The notes beneath the pieces were generated by a model, which worked only from the letters and a program-made list of their open reading frames with translations, was not told the DNA's origin and ran no database searches. The position numbers were made by a program, and so were the translations under genes. Shown here in pieces: positions 9,040 through 18,441 of a stretch of DNA of 64,000 bases (its first letter is position 1; the number at the start of each line of letters is the position of its first letter). Origin of the DNA: JAVWGW01 sp036651575 (lineage in GTDB: Bacteria; Actinomycetota; Coriobacteriia; Coriobacteriales; Eggerthellaceae); the NCBI GenBank assembly GCA_036651575.1, contig JAVVXN010000002.1:10901-74900 (forward strand). The letters are read 5' to 3'.

Positions 9040-9302
9040 TACGACAAGGAAAGTAAGGGCGTATTCTTCTTCAGAGAGCTGGCGAAGTGCTGAAAGCCAG
9101 CGGGGGATGCGTTTCGAAAGCCACCTTCGAGCAGTTTGACTCAACGCTTCTGGGCTCGCCGAATAACCTTCGGCGGGCTTGGGGCAACTAAGTTGAATCG
9201 GCGACAACCGTTATCAGTCCAACCTGCACGCGTGAGGGGTTTTCCTTGCGTGTTCACCTTGTTCTCTCGATGTCCTGATCCAACGCGTGGTCAGGTTTTT
9301 AC
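9040..9302 (+). promoter_or_regulatory. T-box-like leader RNA of the ilvBN operon
   Basis: The long leader upstream of ilvB carries the stem I signature of T-box riboswitches: GGAAAGTAAGGGC at 9048, then AGAGAGCTGGCG (9073-9084) with the closing GAAAGCCAGC. It continues with a strong hairpin GCTCGCCGAA/TTCGGCGGGC (9154-9178) and the conserved-looking segment AAGTTGAATCGGCGACAACC (9190-9209). It ends in an intrinsic terminator. T-boxes read uncharged tRNA and permit readthrough; Leu, Ile or Val tRNA would make sense here. I could not assign the specifier codon or a canonical TGGN bulge, so the exact class is uncertain. No gene lies in the 470-base gap. Confidence 0.65.
9274..9302 (+). terminator. 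Attenuator terminator upstream of ilvB
   Basis: An 8-base stem (CCTGATCC at 9274-9281 with TGGTCAGG at 9288-9295, including one G-U pair) is followed directly by TTTTTACTTTT. It lies about 30 bases before the ilvB start, so it can only serve as a regulated attenuator of the ilvBN transcript. Confidence 0.75.
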
Positions 9303-9332
9303 TTTTGGGAACAGGTGGGAAGGCGGGGCGCG

Positions 9333-11156
9333 ATGGGCACCATACAAAAAGCCGGTGAAGCGATGAGGGCGCAATCGTTGGCCGACAAGGGTAGCCATAC
9401 CGAAAAAGAAGGCATGGTCATGACGGGTGCGCAAGCTGTCGTCGCATCGCTTGAGGCCGAAGGGGTGCAAACCGTGTTCGGCTATCCCGGCGCTCAGGTG
9501 ATCGATGTATATGACGCGCTCTACGATTCCTCGAAAATAAATCATGTGCTTTCTCGTCACGAGCAAGGTGCCGTGCACGAGGCGGATGGTTTTGCGCGGG
9601 CGAGCGGCACGGTGGGTGTTGCTCTGGTTACGTCGGGACCGGGGGCCACCAATACGGTCACCGGTATTGCTACGGCCTACCTCGATAGCGTGCCTCTTGT
9701 CGTTATCACGGGGCAGGTACCCCGCAGTGTTATCGGCACCGATGCGTTTCAGGAATCAGATATCGTGGGCATTACGATGCCGGTGGTCAAGCACAGCTAT
9801 CTGTTGCAGTCAGTCGATGAGCTGACGAAAACGATGCGGGAGGCGTTTCTGATCGCCTCGACGGGCAGGCCCGGACCGGTGCTTATCGATATTCCCTCCG
9901 ATATCGCCCAGGCAGAAGTGACGTTTCACTATCCTGACGAAGTGGTTATGCAATCGTATAAGCCGACGATCAAGGGAAATCCAAAGCAGATCAAGCAGGC
10001 AGCAGCTCTTATTGCGCAAGCGCATCGTCCGGTGCTCTATGCGGGAGGAGGGGTCGTCTCTTCGGGGGCAACGTCACAGCTCAAAGATTTAGCCGAGGCG
10101 ATGCAGATCCCGGTGGTGTGCACCCTGATTGCCAAAGGCGCTTTTCCCGCTTCGCATCATTTAAGCCTCGGTCCTGTCGGGATGCACGGATCGCAGTATG
10201 CCAATCTTGCCATAAACGAATCCGACGTACTTATCGCGGTCGGCGCGCGGTTTTCTGATCGCGTGACGGGTAAATTGACCGATTTTGCTCCGGGTGCCCG
10301 CGTTATCCATATCGATATCGACCCGGCCGAAATTGGGAAAAATCGCAGCACGAATGTACCCATTGTGGGCGATGCCAAGGGTATCCTTGCGGGCATCGTT
10401 GCCGAACTGAAAAAACTCGGCGCTCCGGTATTGAGTGGAAGCTGGATGTCGCAGATCGATATCTGGCGCAGTGCGCATCCTTTCTATCATCCCGGCCTTC
10501 CCGCGCAGGGTGATCTCATCGCTCCGGAAGCAGCCCTCGATCTGCTTTCCGATCTTTTGGATCCCCTGTCGTCAATCGTGGTAACCGATGTGGGGCAGCA
10601 TCAGATGTGGGCAGCTCAACACATCGACCGCGAACTGCCGCGCACGTTTCTTTCGAGTGGTGGTGCGGGCACGATGGGTTTCGGTTTGCCCGCTGCAATC
10701 GGAGCCGCTTACGGATGTCCCGACAAGCAGATTGTCTGTATTTCGGGCGACGGCTCCCTGCAGATGAACATCCAGGAAATGGCAACTGCCGCTGCGGGAA
10801 AAGTGGGTGTTAAGGTGGTCTTGATGGATAATGCCTGCTTGGGTATGGTTCATCAATGGCAGCAACTGTTCTACGACAAGCGCTACAGCGCCACGTTGTT
10901 TACCGGAAATCCTGATTTCGTCAAGCTTGCGCAGGCCTACGGATGGGATGCCGAACGTGTTGCGCGCCCGGCGGACTTACCCGCCGCGTTTGCGCGTCTG
11001 CTCAAAGTCTCCGGTCCCGCATTGCTCGACGTGCGTATCGGATCCGACGAAAACGTGTTTCCCATGGTGGCTCCCGGCAATTCGATCGAAGACATCATCG
11101 GGGCGGTCAACGCTGAAGCGCTCAGCGCGGCAGACGATGAACAGCAAGGAGCTTAA
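9333..11156 (+). CDS. ilvB: Acetolactate synthase large (catalytic) subunit
   Basis: A thiamine-diphosphate enzyme of about 607 residues that condenses pyruvate with pyruvate or 2-oxobutyrate, the first common step to valine, leucine and isoleucine. Visible features are the N-terminal MTGAQAVVASLEAEGV and FGYPGAQVID, the catalytic Glu in RHEQGAVHEADGFARA, a central FAD-binding domain, and the ThDP/Mg motif GDGSLQMNIQEMATA ending in MDNACLGMV. The start is uncertain: ATG 9333 follows GGAAGGCGGGG, while GTG 9315, ATG 9363 and ATG 9414 (nearest to the family's normal N-terminus) are alternatives. The small subunit follows after four bases. Expression is probably controlled by the leader and attenuator just upstream. 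Confidence 0.94.
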   Translation: MGTIQKAGEAMRAQSLADKGSHTEKEGMVMTGAQAVVASLEAEGVQTVFGYPGAQVIDVYDALYDSSKINHVLSRHEQGAVHEADGFARASGTVGVALVTSGPGATNTVTGIATAYLDSVPLVVITGQVPRSVIGTDAFQESDIVGITMPVVKHSYLLQSVDELTKTMREAFLIASTGRPGPVLIDIPSDIAQAEVTFHYPDEVVMQSYKPTIKGNPKQIKQAAALIAQAHRPVLYAGGGVVSSGATSQLKDLAEAMQIPVVCTLIAKGAFPASHHLSLGPVGMHGSQYANLAINESDVLIAVGARFSDRVTGKLTDFAPGARVIHIDIDPAEIGKNRSTNVPIVGDAKGILAGIVAELKKLGAPVLSGSWMSQIDIWRSAHPFYHPGLPAQGDLIAPEAALDLLSDLLDPLSSIVVTDVGQHQMWAAQHIDRELPRTFLSSGGAGTMGFGLPAAIGAAYGCPDKQIVCISGDGSLQMNIQEMATAAAGKVGVKVVLMDNACLGMVHQWQQLFYDKRYSATLFTGNPDFVKLAQAYGWDAERVARPADLPAAFARLLKVSGPALLDVRIGSDENVFPMVAPGNSIEDIIGAVNAEALSAADDEQQGA

Positions 11157-11160
11157 AACT

Positions 11161-11646
11161 ATGCGCCATATACTTTCCGTTTTAGTTGAAAATAAATCAG
11201 GCGTTCTTTCGCGGGTGACCGGTCTTATTTCGCGTCGTGGGTTCAACATCGAATCGCTTTCGGTCGGTCCCACCGAAGATGCCACGATGTCGCGTTTGAC
11301 CGTCATCATGCATGCCGACGGTGTGGCCTACGAACAGATCACCAAACAACTGCACAAGTTGATCAGCGTCCACAAGATCACCGACTTGACCAACGGATCG
11401 ACCATTGAGCGGGAGCTCGTGCTGTTCAAGGTCAACGCCGCGCCGGGGCAGCGTAATGAAATCATCGAAATCGCCAATGTTTTCCGCGCCAAGATCGTTG
11501 ACGTCGGTAAAAGCTCGCTGACAATTGAGGCAACGGGCGACGAAAACAAGCTCAAGGGCATTGAGGATTTGTTGCGCGCTTACGGCATAAAGGAGATCAC
11601 GCGAACCGGCAAAATCGCCATGTCGCGCAATAGCAAGGATGTATAA
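11161..11646 (+). CDS. ilvN: Acetolactate synthase small (regulatory) subunit
   Basis: A 161-residue regulatory subunit. An N-terminal ACT domain (MRHILSVLVENKSGVLSRV, then RRGFNIESLSVGPTED) binds valine for feedback inhibition, and the C-terminal half carries the conserved segment KVNAAPGQRNEIIEIANVF. Length and order match IlvH/IlvN proteins. It begins four bases after ilvB, with the ribosome site GCAAGGAGC inside the end of ilvB, so the two subunits are translated together. Confidence 0.96.
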   Translation: MRHILSVLVENKSGVLSRVTGLISRRGFNIESLSVGPTEDATMSRLTVIMHADGVAYEQITKQLHKLISVHKITDLTNGSTIERELVLFKVNAAPGQRNEIIEIANVFRAKIVDVGKSSLTIEATGDENKLKGIEDLLRAYGIKEITRTGKIAMSRNSKDV

Positions 11647-11793
11647 CATCGCCCACAGATGAAAAAGCGCCGTATTCGCTCTATTATGCTAAAGTCATGG
11701 GCTTGTCGGGGTACAATGCGCTAGGTATTAAGAATGTCGAGCACGCGATACTCATCTGAGGTTGATGTTGCGGATGAAAAGGAGATTGTGACC

Positions 11794-12876
11794 ATGGGCA
11801 GGGTGTATAATTTTTCAGCGGGTCCCGCTGTGTTACCGGAAGAAGTTCTCGCAGAAGCTGCAGCGGAGATGATGGACTATCGCGGTTGCGGCATGTCGGT
11901 CATGGAAATGAGCCATCGATCAAAACCGTTCGCTGAGATCATTGAAACTGCCGAAGCTGATTTACGCGATTTAATCGGTATTCCCGACAATTATCGGGTG
12001 CTGTTTTTGCAGGGTGGCGCGTCGCAGCAATTTGCCGCTGTCCCGATGAACCTCATGAAAAACGGTGTGGCGGACTACCTTATCACCGGTGCCTGGGCGA
12101 AGAAGGCCTGGAAAGAAGCGGCTCTATTCGGAGATGCTCGCGCCATCGCAAGCAGCGAAGATGAAACGTTTTCCTTTATCCCCGATTGCTCGGATTTGCC
12201 GATCTCAGAAGACGCCGATTATGTCTATATCTGTGAAAACAATACGATTTATGGCACGAAATTCAAAGAACTGCCCAATACCAAGGGCAAAGATCTCGTG
12301 GCTGACGTCTCGTCGTGCTTTCTTTCCGAACCGGTTGATATCACGCGTTACGGTGTTATGTATGGCGGTGTGCAGAAAAATATTGGTCCCGCCGGTGTGG
12401 TGATCGCCATCATCCGTGAAGATCTTATCCGTGACGAGGTGCTGCCGGGTACCCCGACGATGCTGAAGTGGAAGACCCAGGCCGATGCGGGCTCCCTCTA
12501 CAACACCCCGCCGGCATATGGTATCTATATCTGCGGCAAGGTATTCAAGTGGATCAAAGCCCAGGGCGGCCTTGAAGCCATGCAGCAACGCAATGGTGAA
12601 AAAGCGGCGTTACTCTATGATTTCCTTGATCAGAGCGCTTTGTTTTCCGCTACGGTGCGCAAGCAGGATCGCTCGCTTATGAACGTGCCGTTCGTAACGG
12701 GCAATCCTGAACTCGACGCTCAGTTCATCGCCGAGGCTACGGCGGCTGGATTGACCAGTCTCAAAGGTCATCGAAGCGTTGGCGGTATGCGCGCAAGCAT
12801 CTACAACGCCATGCCTTTGGCGGGCGTGCAGAAGCTCGTTGAATTCATGGGTGAATTTGAGCGCGCCCACGCTTAA
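11794..12876 (+). CDS. serC: Phosphoserine aminotransferase
   Basis: A 360-residue class V PLP aminotransferase, converting 3-phosphohydroxypyruvate and glutamate to phosphoserine. The classic start VYNFSAGPAVLPEEVL, the middle motif FLQGGASQQFAAVPMN, and the PLP-lysine region YGGVQKNIGPAG are all present, as is the C-terminal GHRSVGGMRASIYNAMP. ATG 11794 is preceded by AAAAGGAG at a good distance and gives the normal family length; the upstream ATG 11734 would add 20 unrelated residues. It is followed by serA, so both dedicated serine steps lie together. Confidence 0.96.
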   Translation: MGRVYNFSAGPAVLPEEVLAEAAAEMMDYRGCGMSVMEMSHRSKPFAEIIETAEADLRDLIGIPDNYRVLFLQGGASQQFAAVPMNLMKNGVADYLITGAWAKKAWKEAALFGDARAIASSEDETFSFIPDCSDLPISEDADYVYICENNTIYGTKFKELPNTKGKDLVADVSSCFLSEPVDITRYGVMYGGVQKNIGPAGVVIAIIREDLIRDEVLPGTPTMLKWKTQADAGSLYNTPPAYGIYICGKVFKWIKAQGGLEAMQQRNGEKAALLYDFLDQSALFSATVRKQDRSLMNVPFVTGNPELDAQFIAEATAAGLTSLKGHRSVGGMRASIYNAMPLAGVQKLVEFMGEFERAHA

Positions 12877-13001
12877 GGGCGATGCTGCTCGGTGCGTATA
12901 CCTTGTGCGTCAAGCGGGTTTTCGCTATCCGCTTGGCGCACAGAAATTATTGAACTATTTCAGTAGAAACAATGATGGAAGAATGGGTGGTTGTTGTTAT
13001 T

Positions 13002-14579
13002 ATGGCAAAAAAGGTTCTGATCAGCGAAAAGCTCTCTGAAGCTGGCATTCAGATTTTGCGCGATAAAGGCTACGAAGTCGACGTTAAGCTTGATTTGACC
13101 CCTGAAGCGTTGATCGAAGTCATCGGTGCATACGATGCATTGATCGTTCGCAGCGCGACCCAGGTTACTCCTGAAGTGATTGCTGCCGGTACCAATCTTG
13201 CGATTATCGGGCGCGCCGGTGTCGGTGTCGACAACGTGAATGTGGAGGCCGCAACCGAGCGCGGCATCATCGTGTGCAATGCCCCGACTTCCAATATCGT
13301 ATCTGCTGCCGAACAGACGATGGCCCTCATCATGGCATGCGCTCGCAATACTCCGCAGGCGAATGCCTCGATGAAACAGGGTAAGTGGGAGCGCTCGAAA
13401 TTCAGCGGTGTTGAGCTGTTCGAGAAGACGCTTGCCATTTTCGGCCTTGGTCGTATCGGTGGTTTGGTTGCCGAACGTGCCCGCGCCTTCGGTATGAACC
13501 TCATCGGCTATGACCCGTATTGCTCACCCGAGCGCGCTGAAACTCTTGGCGTCACGCTCTACGATACGGTCGATGAAATCGTTCCGCTCGCTGATTTTAT
13601 CACCGTGCATCTTCCCAAGACCAAAGATACTATCGGCATGTTTGGACCCAAGCAGTACGCCAATATGAAAGATGGCGTCATCGTGGTCAACGTGGCCCGT
13701 GGCGGTATCTACAACATGGAATCGCTCGCCGATTTTTTGGCAGCTGGAAAAATTGCCGCTGCGGGTATCGACGTGTGGGAATCGGAGCCGTGCACGGAAA
13801 GCCCCGTTCATGAATTCGATAATGCAATCCTTACACCTCACTTAGGCGCGTCTACCAAGGAAGCCCAGAAGCGTGCCGGTACGCAAATTGCCGAATACGT
13901 TGCTTCGGGTCTGGAAGGCTCAATCGTTCCCACGGCGGTCAATATGGCATCCGTTCCTCCCGAGGTTATGGATGCGGTCGGTCCGTATGTGCCCGCCTGT
14001 CAAATGATGGGTTCGATTTTGGCTCAGATTTCCGATGTTGCGCCAAGCAAGCTAAAGATTACTGCTGCGGGAGCTCTCGCCGACGCCGATTTGTCGATCC
14101 TTTGTGCGGGCTCGCTCAACGGCTTGCTATCTCGTCAGGCAAAAGCCAATGTTACCCCGGTTAACGCCGATGCTATCGCCAAGCGCCATGGCATCAAGAT
14201 CGAACTGGCTTCTGAAGCTGATGCTCATGAATACGCCTCCACCGTCACGCTTGCGATCGATGGCGCAGAAGCGTCGTGCACGCTTTCGGGTGCCGCCCAG
14301 ATGCCGCGCATCGTGTCGCTGCTGGGCTATCAAATCGATATAGCGCCCGCACCTCATTCCTTGGTGTTTGAGTACGTGGACGCTCCTGGTCGTATCGGTA
14401 CTATCGGTACGATTTTGGGCAATGCGGGTGTTAACATTACAACGATGCAGATCGGTGCTCAGCCGGAAGAAAAAAACGCACTTATTTTCATGAATGTCGA
14501 AGGAGCGGTAAGCGAAGACGTGTTGGCTCAGCTTGCTGAAGCGCTTGAGCTGAAAAACTTGTGGTATATCAAGCTGTAG
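13002..14579 (+). CDS. serA: D-3-phosphoglycerate dehydrogenase
   Basis: A 525-residue long-form PGDH, oxidising 3-phosphoglycerate with NAD. The substrate domain holds GRAGVGVDNVNVEAATERGI. The NAD-binding Rossmann motif is FGLGRIGGLVAERARAFGM. The catalytic Arg/Glu/His positions are in VNVARGG, DVWESEP and LTPHLGASTKEAQ. An intervening ASB domain and a C-terminal ACT domain (DAPGRIGTIGTILGNAGVNI) give potential serine feedback. ATG 13002 (MAKKVLISEKLS) matches the family start; ATG 12972 is an alternative, and neither has a strong ribosome site. It stands 125 bases after serC. Confidence 0.95.
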   Translation: MAKKVLISEKLSEAGIQILRDKGYEVDVKLDLTPEALIEVIGAYDALIVRSATQVTPEVIAAGTNLAIIGRAGVGVDNVNVEAATERGIIVCNAPTSNIVSAAEQTMALIMACARNTPQANASMKQGKWERSKFSGVELFEKTLAIFGLGRIGGLVAERARAFGMNLIGYDPYCSPERAETLGVTLYDTVDEIVPLADFITVHLPKTKDTIGMFGPKQYANMKDGVIVVNVARGGIYNMESLADFLAAGKIAAAGIDVWESEPCTESPVHEFDNAILTPHLGASTKEAQKRAGTQIAEYVASGLEGSIVPTAVNMASVPPEVMDAVGPYVPACQMMGSILAQISDVAPSKLKITAAGALADADLSILCAGSLNGLLSRQAKANVTPVNADAIAKRHGIKIELASEADAHEYASTVTLAIDGAEASCTLSGAAQMPRIVSLLGYQIDIAPAPHSLVFEYVDAPGRIGTIGTILGNAGVNITTMQIGAQPEEKNALIFMNVEGAVSEDVLAQLAEALELKNLWYIKL

Positions 14580-14635
14580 GCATATTGCTGGTTAGCCGCT
14601 GAAATACCCCCGTTGTGTCAGCGGGGTGAAGTGTG

Positions 14636-14672
14636 AGAATCTCATCTTGATAGCGGGGGTGAGATTCTTTAC
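14636..14672 (+). terminator. Terminator-like hairpin between serA and leuA
   Basis: A 9-base perfect stem (AGAATCTCA at 14636-14644, TGAGATTCT at 14660-14668) is followed by TTACTTTATT. A second smaller hairpin (CCGCTGA/TCAGCGG) lies just before it at about 14597-14623. It either ends the serA transcript or attenuates leuA. Confidence 0.5.
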
Positions 14673-14762
14673 TTTATTGAAGTGGCGATTGGTTTTCCGG
14701 TAAACTCCGTCTTTGGTTTACTGTTTGACGGGTGCAGCGATTTGAGCGGAAAGGAAAACGCA

Positions 14763-16295
14763 ATGACTCGAAAGGTCGCTATATTCGATACCACCCTGCG
14801 CGATGGCGAGCAATCTCCCGGTGCTTCTATGAACACCGAAGAAAAACTCGTTATTGCTCGGGAGCTTTTGCGTATGCGGGTTGATGTCATCGAGGCCGGT
14901 TTTCCCGTTTCAAGCCCCGGGGATTTCGAAAGCGTTCGTCGTATCGCTGAACTTGCGGGGGATAAAACGATCGTGTGTGCGCTCACGCGCGCGGTTGAAA
15001 AAGATATCGATGCAGCCGCTGATGCCCTTCGGTATTGCAAGAGACCGCGAATCCATACCGGCCTCGGAGTGTCGCCGAGTCATTTGCGCGATAAGTTGGG
15101 CATCACGGAAGATGAGTGCATCGAGCGGGCCGTATGCTGTGTGCGCTATGCGAAAACATTCGTTGAGGATGTGCAATTTTATGCCGAAGATGCCGGTCGC
15201 TCCGATTACGACTTTCTCGCTCGGGTCATTGGTGCAGTCATTCGTGCGGGCGCGACGGTGGTCAATATTCCCGACACCACGGGGTATTCGATGCCGGAGG
15301 AATTCGGCCAGCGCATCAAGTACCTGGTCGATACGGTTGACGGTATCGACCGGGTGACGATTGCGGTGCACTGCCACAACGATCTCGGTATGGCCACGGC
15401 GCTTTCCCTTGCGGGCGTGGCCAACGGTGCCACTCAGGTCGAGGGTACGATTAACGGTCTGGGGGAGCGTGCGGGCAATACGGCTTTGGAAGAAGTCGTC
15501 ATGGCGATTAAGATGCACGGGGCGGAGCTCGACGCTCACACCGATATCGACACCCGTGAATTCATTAAGGCGAGCCGCCTCGTATCCTCGATCACCGGTA
15601 TGGGCGTGCAGGCCAATAAATCGATTGTTGGAGCGAATGCGTTTTCTCACTCTTCCGGTATTCACCAAGACGGGGTGCTGAAAAAACGAGACACCTACGA
15701 AATCATCGATCCGCATGATGTTGGTGCGGGACACAGTCAGATCGTTTTGACGGCGCGCAGTGGCCATGCTGCCCTGAAGCATCGCCTTGAAGAGCTGGGC
15801 TACGAACGCGAAGGTGCTGCGCTCGATGAGGTTTATGAGGCGTTTCTTAGTTTGGCTGACAAAAAAAAGGAAGTCTACGACGAAGATCTCGAAAGTCTCA
15901 TCCGCGAGTTCGACCGTAATGCATCAGCGGTCTACACCCTGGAAAGTGTGCAGATCAGCTGCGGTTTTCCTTTGACACCAACCGCGACGGTAACCCTGCG
16001 CGATGCGGAGGGAACGGTAGCCACGGCGTGCGACATCGGTTCGGGTCCTATCGATGCAGCCTACAAGGCTGTCAATAAAATCGTGCATGTCGATAATGAT
16101 TTGACCGAATTTAGCGTGCAGTCGGTTACCCGCGGTATCGATGCTTTGGGTGAAGTGGCAATCCGCGTCACCTCGCCCGATGGCGAAATCTTTACCGGAA
16201 GGGGAGCCGATGGTGACATTATTGTTTCTTCGACCAAGGCCTATCTCAATGCGATCAATCGACTGATCAACTACAAGCAGTCCTCAGAAAAATAG
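14763..16295 (+). CDS. leuA: 2-isopropylmalate synthase
   Basis: A 510-residue enzyme committing 2-oxoisovalerate and acetyl-CoA to leucine synthesis. Its DRE-TIM barrel starts with FDTTLRDGEQSPGASM. Other signature pieces are EAGFPVSSPGD, the metal-binding VHCHNDLGMATA, the glycine-rich NGLGERAGNTALEEV and SGIHQDGVLK. The C-terminal LeuA regulatory domain (from about residue 390) is present, as in the short-type bacterial enzyme. ATG 14763 has GGAAAGGAAA upstream; the upstream ATG 14682 does not. With ilvBN it makes the window rich in branched-chain amino acid synthesis, although ilvC, ilvD and leuBCD are not here. Confidence 0.94.
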   Translation: MTRKVAIFDTTLRDGEQSPGASMNTEEKLVIARELLRMRVDVIEAGFPVSSPGDFESVRRIAELAGDKTIVCALTRAVEKDIDAAADALRYCKRPRIHTGLGVSPSHLRDKLGITEDECIERAVCCVRYAKTFVEDVQFYAEDAGRSDYDFLARVIGAVIRAGATVVNIPDTTGYSMPEEFGQRIKYLVDTVDGIDRVTIAVHCHNDLGMATALSLAGVANGATQVEGTINGLGERAGNTALEEVVMAIKMHGAELDAHTDIDTREFIKASRLVSSITGMGVQANKSIVGANAFSHSSGIHQDGVLKKRDTYEIIDPHDVGAGHSQIVLTARSGHAALKHRLEELGYEREGAALDEVYEAFLSLADKKKEVYDEDLESLIREFDRNASAVYTLESVQISCGFPLTPTATVTLRDAEGTVATACDIGSGPIDAAYKAVNKIVHVDNDLTEFSVQSVTRGIDALGEVAIRVTSPDGEIFTGRGADGDIIVSSTKAYLNAINRLINYKQSSEK

Positions 16296-16334
16296 TCTGA
16301 GTTCTTTTGTTTCTGCGATGAAGGTTGTTGAAAT

Positions 16335-16368
16335 CAATCGACCCGGCCTTAAAAGATCGGGTCGATTG
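16335..16368. repeat. Perfect inverted repeat between leuA and zinc-ribbon gene
   Basis: An 11-base perfect inverted repeat (CAATCGACCCG at 16335-16345, CGGGTCGATTG at 16358-16368) separated by 12 bases. No T-run follows on either strand, so it is a weak terminator candidate or a protein-binding site. Confidence 0.5.
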
Positions 16369-16415
16369 CTATGATAGAACCTGTGTTTGCGTCCGTTGTT
16401 TTGAAGGAGTGTTTG

Positions 16416-17375
16416 ATGTTCTGCATAGCGTGTGGCACTCAGTTGCCTGACAATGCAAAATTTTGCCCCGAGTGCGGCAGTGCGGTTGTGTCGCTCAATC
16501 TGGCGGAAACCATACCGAGTATCGAACTCGAGCAAGAGGGCAAAGGAGGAAATAGCCAGCCGGGACATCCCGCAATCGATCTGCCGGTTATCGCCGACCC
16601 CTCGATGACGCTTCGCTTGCCAAAAATAGATCCCGAATCAGGCGAAGTGCTGCAGACCAGCACCGACCAGCAAAAAAACTACGTGCAGTCGAGTGCGGTT
16701 CCGCGGGGGTGGACTCCGCAAAAGATCGTGCTGCTGATTGCTCTTATCGCCGTTGCGTTGGCTCTTTTCTTTTTTGCCAGCCAGTTGCTTCTTCAAAATT
16801 TTTCGCGGGCAGCGACTGCTTTTGTTGCAACGCCACCCACCGCAACGCAAGAAGATCAAGAAGCTTCAGGTTCTTCTGCGGAAAAAAAGGTATCTGCCGA
16901 TGAGATGGCATCGACAAAAATGCTTGATGAAATATATTCCGAAATCAATATCGCTTATGCCAACGTCGCGGATTACAATTCGCAGATCGATGATATCGTT
17001 ACCGATTTTAACTCGTGGTATCTTGCGAGCAGCTTATCCTCAAGACAAGAAGCGGCGGCTCGCTGCACGAAGCTCAGCACGAAAATCATGACAGCGCAAG
17101 ACAGTTTAAGTAAAAAGCTCACCGCTGCAGGCTGTGATAAGGGGTCTGTCTATAGCGATGAGGCACAGCGGATTGACGAGTTGTTCAACCTGCTCAATAA
17201 AAGGGTAGGTACGATCGGTGAATCCTGGAAGATCGATGTGTCCTACGAAAATCCCGCAGGGCACGAAGATGAAATCCTCGCACCTATCGCCAAGGCTGAT
17301 ATTGCGGGTAAGTCAAAGTATCTCACGCAGTTTGAGGCAGCGTATCCGCCCGCAAAACCGGAAAAACTTCACTAA
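16416..17375 (+). CDS. Zinc-ribbon membrane protein of unknown function
   Basis: A 319-residue protein that starts with a zinc ribbon of two CxxC knuckles (MFCIACGTQLPDNAKFCPEC). A disordered polar linker of about 85 residues follows, then one hydrophobic membrane segment (KIVLLIALIAVALALFFFA, about residues 107-127) and a helical, mostly polar outer domain of about 190 residues. This zinc-ribbon/TM/extracytoplasmic layout is common in Gram-positive bacteria, but the function is not known. ATG 16416 is preceded by GAAGGAG. The metallo-hydrolase gene begins 12 bases after its stop, implying an operon. Confidence 0.82.
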   Translation: MFCIACGTQLPDNAKFCPECGSAVVSLNLAETIPSIELEQEGKGGNSQPGHPAIDLPVIADPSMTLRLPKIDPESGEVLQTSTDQQKNYVQSSAVPRGWTPQKIVLLIALIAVALALFFFASQLLLQNFSRAATAFVATPPTATQEDQEASGSSAEKKVSADEMASTKMLDEIYSEINIAYANVADYNSQIDDIVTDFNSWYLASSLSSRQEAAARCTKLSTKIMTAQDSLSKKLTAAGCDKGSVYSDEAQRIDELFNLLNKRVGTIGESWKIDVSYENPAGHEDEILAPIAKADIAGKSKYLTQFEAAYPPAKPEKLH

Positions 17376-17387
17376 GGAAGTCGTGAC

Positions 17388-18203
17388 ATGGATACCAATC
17401 CAAACAAAGAAGGGTGGACGGGCACTCAGGTGTCATCCCGGACGTTTTGTTTGGTGGCGAACAACCCATCGCCGATGACGTTTTCGGGTACGAATACCTG
17501 GATTATTTCTGAGCCGGGCCACTCGGTGTGCGCGGTGGTCGATCCGGGCCCGGAAAGCGCAGTTCACCTTGAACGCATCCTAGCTGCTTGTAAGCGCTCA
17601 GGTGTGACGATCGGGGCGATTCTTATCACGCACGAGCATATCGATCACGACGAGAGCGCCCCTCATCTTTCGCGGTTGACGCACGCGCCGATTTACTCCC
17701 GAAACAAGGGTAACCTTGCCGAGGGAAAACTGCGCATACCGGGTGAAGGACCTTTGTTGCATATCGTGTCGCTGCCGGGGCATTCGAGTGATTCGGTGGG
17801 AATACTGGTGCGAGACGATGCCGTGCTGCTGACCGGTGATATGCTCTTTTGTCCAGGACCCACGGTGATCTGCGCGCCCGATGGGGTGCTGGCCGATTAC
17901 TTCGAGAGCTTGAATCGACTGAAGAGTCTGGTGGTCGATTGTGGCATTAAGCGTTTTTTGCCGGCTCATGGCCCAGTTATCGATGATCCACTCGCGCAGA
18001 TCCAGCGTGCGCAAGCACATCGCCGGCAGCGACTCGACCAGATTCGCCACGCACTGACAAACGGCGTTGCCGCTGATTCGGCCAGCGTCGTGGCTGCGGT
18101 TTATGCCGATATCGACCCCTCTTTACGCTCGGCAGCTCTTTGTAGCGTGCGGGCTCAGTTGCAGTATCTGGCCGATACCGAGGGTCTATGCCGCGGCGTC
18201 TGA
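17388..18203 (+). CDS. Metallo-beta-lactamase-fold hydrolase
   Basis: A 271-residue MBL-fold enzyme. The metal-binding motif THEHIDHDES is seen with downstream ligands in LPGHSSDS, LLTGDML and LPAHGPVI, giving a binuclear zinc site. A C-terminal helical region follows (from about residue 200) with a winged-helix look, as in LACTB2-type hydrolases and RNases. The substrate is not known: a thioester or glyoxalase II-like role, or an endoribonuclease-like role, are both possible. It has its own ribosome site (AAGGAAG) and is downstream of the zinc-ribbon membrane protein. Confidence 0.85.
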   Translation: MDTNPNKEGWTGTQVSSRTFCLVANNPSPMTFSGTNTWIISEPGHSVCAVVDPGPESAVHLERILAACKRSGVTIGAILITHEHIDHDESAPHLSRLTHAPIYSRNKGNLAEGKLRIPGEGPLLHIVSLPGHSSDSVGILVRDDAVLLTGDMLFCPGPTVICAPDGVLADYFESLNRLKSLVVDCGIKRFLPAHGPVIDDPLAQIQRAQAHRRQRLDQIRHALTNGVAADSASVVAAVYADIDPSLRSAALCSVRAQLQYLADTEGLCRGV

Positions 18204-18441
18204 CGCGTTAGATCGCGGCAGTGCGCCGGGGATTTTCATCTTTAGGGTGGTCGGAAAAATTTTCTGACAGCACCGTATTTCTGCATGCTGTTTTGCTCCG
18301 CTGATCGAGATTTATAAATTCTCGCCCTTTTTACGGGAAAGGGGGAGTATATTTTAAATTGAGACCGACTTAACCACATATCGGTCAGTCGACGCTTCGT
18401 GCATCAAACGAAGGTGTACGAGCCTGGATGAAAGGAACAGT

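Noticed and set aside
14910..15782. A 290-codon open frame on the minus strand inside leuA
   Set aside because: LeuA is complete on the + strand; the reverse frame is rich in Arg/His as expected for a shadow.
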